From Roseimaritima ulvae (GTDB taxonomy: Bacteria > Planctomycetota > Planctomycetia > Pirellulales > Pirellulaceae): DNA of 64,000 bases. Both the position numbers and the translations under genes were made by a program. Of the stretch, positions 62,810 through 64,000 are shown in pieces. Numbering within the stretch: position 1 is the first letter of the stretch; each line of letters starts with the position of its first letter. The notes under the pieces were generated by a model. That model was given only the letters and a program-made list of their open reading frames with translations. It made no database searches and had not been told where the DNA came from. The stretch lies in NCBI RefSeq assembly GCF_008065135.1, contig NZ_CP042914.1, positions 4,383,404 through 4,447,403 of the forward strand, read 5' to 3'.

Positions 62810-64000
62810 TTAGACTTTGTCGCCGGTCGGGCACTCAAAGCCTTCGCGGTACTCACGCGTCAGCAGCTCGTTGGCGGCGTCGTTGTTGGTGAACTTCTCC
62901 TGCTCAGGATCAAACTCCAACATCGGCCCCAGCGACAACGGGGTGGCTTCCAAATCGACACCGTTGTCCTTCAAGTGCTGGACCGTTCGCGACAAAGTCG
63001 CTTCGTCGTCGTCCATGCTGGGGATCTTGCTCAACGCCGCTTGGATTTCATCGGGCGAGGAAGGATTGGATTCACCCAGGTAGTACGAGATGTTACCCAA
63101 GTGACTCAGTCCCGCCGACAGGTGGCCACACATCGCATCGGACGACAAGCTGCTTGAATCGCGTGAGAAACAGCCGTCGACGAAGTTTCCGAAGTGGTCG
63201 GCGCCGCCACCGAAGGTTTTAATCTCGTTTAAGTCCTTGTCGTAAGCGATGCACTTGTTGTAGCTCAACTGCGCCAAGTAACCTTCGCTGCCGTAGAACA
63301 CGACGCCGATCTTGTTGCCGCGAGTGCTCTTGAACAGCTTGTTCAGCAGCTCGTCGGCCGAGTTATCGACGCTCAGGCCGCGGGTTTCAAACACCAAGCA
63401 TTTGTCGCCGTAATCAAAGATCGAAACTTCGGTGTTGGCGGTATCGCCGGCATCTACGTAGTTGGGATCGTTGCGTTCGGCTTTGTATCCCAGTCGACCG
63501 CCGTAGGTCAGGATCCGGTTGGGGTGCCGCTCGACGCCCAGGCCCCAGCGAGCGATGTCGGTTTGGTGGGGGCCCTGGTTGCCGGAGTCGCCGTTGCCGT
63601 ACAGCCGTTGCCAGTGCCAGTCGTAATGGAAACGCTGGCGAGTCAGTTTGGGATCGGTATACGGCGCCGGGCCGCTCCACAGATTGAAGTCGACCTCTTT
63701 GGGGATCTCGTAATCGCCCAGCGGTCCAATCGACTTGCGGCGTTTGTAACACAGGCCGCGAGCGAAATTGACTTCGCCGATACCGCCGTCGTGCAACCAT
63801 TTCATGGCTTCGATGATCGCCGGCTGGCTACGACACTGGGTACCGACCTGACAGATGCGGTTGTATTTTTTGGCCGCTTCGACCAACGCGCGGCCTTCGG
63901 CGATGTTGTGACAGATCGGTTTTTCGATGTAAGCGTCTTTGCCCGCTTGCATGGCCCACACGCCACACAACGCATGCCAGTGGTTGGGCGTGGCGGTACT
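62810..64000 (-). CDS. Gfo/Idh/MocA-family oxidoreductase (5' part cut by window edge)
   Basis: The frame is open through the window edge, so the first residues are missing; the visible part begins STATPNHWHALCGVWAMQAG. The conserved block DAYIEKPICHNIAEGRALVEAAKKYNRICQVGTQCRSQP carries the EKP motif after the nucleotide-binding domain. The C-terminal part contains the family's substrate domain (RWGLGVERHPNRILTYGGRLGYKAERNDPNYVDAGDTANTEVSIFDYG). The protein ends LTREYREGFECPTGDKV. It is related to the 2.7-kb gene, which has QKP at the same site. Its function is an NAD(P)-dependent sugar-type oxidation, substrate unknown. Confidence 0.85.
   Translation of the reverse strand, partial: STATPNHWHALCGVWAMQAGKDAYIEKPICHNIAEGRALVEAAKKYNRICQVGTQCRSQPAIIEAMKWLHDGGIGEVNFARGLCYKRRKSIGPLGDYEIPKEVDFNLWSGPAPYTDPKLTRQRFHYDWHWQRLYGNGDSGNQGPHQTDIARWGLGVERHPNRILTYGGRLGYKAERNDPNYVDAGDTANTEVSIFDYGDKCLVFETRGLSVDNSADELLNKLFKSTRGNKIGVVFYGSEGYLAQLSYNKCIAYDKDLNEIKTFGGGADHFGNFVDGCFSRDSSSLSSDAMCGHLSAGLSHLGNISYYLGESNPSSPDEIQAALSKIPSMDDDEATLSRTVQHLKDNGVDLEATPLSLGPMLEFDPEQEKFTNNDAANELLTREYREGFECPTGDKV

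Overview
The window looks like a chromosome segment of a planctomycete, most likely Pirellulales (Rhodopirellula/Roseimaritima-like). The support is family content: a PVC-type haem-binding CxxCH protein with propeller and HEAT-type regions, a Tat-exported Gfo/Idh/MocA oxidoreductase plus a second one at the right edge, a secreted sulfatase, a SASA acetylesterase, a DUF1080/sugar-dehydrogenase fusion, a DUF4254 protein, BatA/DUF58 proteins, and a very large Ser/Thr kinase with C-terminal repeats. DNA is GC-rich and many starts lack a clear Shine-Dalgarno sequence. I see no transposase, prophage, CRISPR array, tRNA or rRNA.

Layout. 0-5.8 kb: 5' end of dnaX with the SRP RNA gene upstream, a DUF4254-HEAT pair, a Tat oxidoreductase with its own terminator, and an LRR lipoprotein. 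5.8-12.2 kb: a BatA/VWA-DUF58 operon and the PVC cytochrome. 12.2-17.5 kb: simple-sequence tracts, folK with an extra C-terminal domain, a flippase, a PQQ-type propeller and a 1-kb repeat array. 17.5-24 kb: a NatA/NatB-like ABC exporter whose permease is fused to a CPBP protease, an S4 protein, a glycine-zipper protein, then rpsB-tsf. 24-29.5 kb: zinc-ribbon proteins, SASA esterase, lactonase, ankyrin protein. 29.5-37.7 kb: a minus-strand operon reading membrane protein, di-haem cytochrome, giant kinase, receiver-PP2C phosphatase. 37.9-42.2 kb: a three-gene ATPase/FtsX/HlyD exporter. 42.3-57.3 kb: housekeeping and secreted enzymes (sugar dehydrogenase, SDR, M42 peptidase, TPR-redoxin, cold-shock protein, ADH, GGCT, RtcB, GdhA, sulfatase). 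57.4-62 kb: a DUF485/ActP-like/membrane-protein operon, then an E1-like enzyme with moaC. The right edge cuts a second Gfo/Idh/MocA gene.

The most distinctive signal is non-coding. Short elements recur in the gaps: GTAG followed by an 8-bp stem and a 3-4-nt loop, often in inverted pairs. Stem sequences differ between copies but stay paired, while GTAG and (in the main class) the loop GCCA are constant. This is the architecture of REP/REPIN elements moved by RAYT (TnpA-REP) transposases in other bacteria. Ten head-to-head pairs form a regular 87-88-bp tandem array at 61906-62770. In two genes the TAG of GTAG is the stop codon. Other repeat families (a 170-bp array, GTTCGC hairpins, CCCGGG elements, 7- and 8-bp microsatellites) fill most of the remaining gaps.

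Functionally the window mixes core translation and protein targeting (SRP RNA, rpsB, tsf), cofactor synthesis (folK, moaC, an E1-like enzyme), envelope transport, and the secreted carbohydrate enzymes typical of the group. The cytochrome-kinase-phosphatase operon is the best candidate for an uncharacterised signalling unit.
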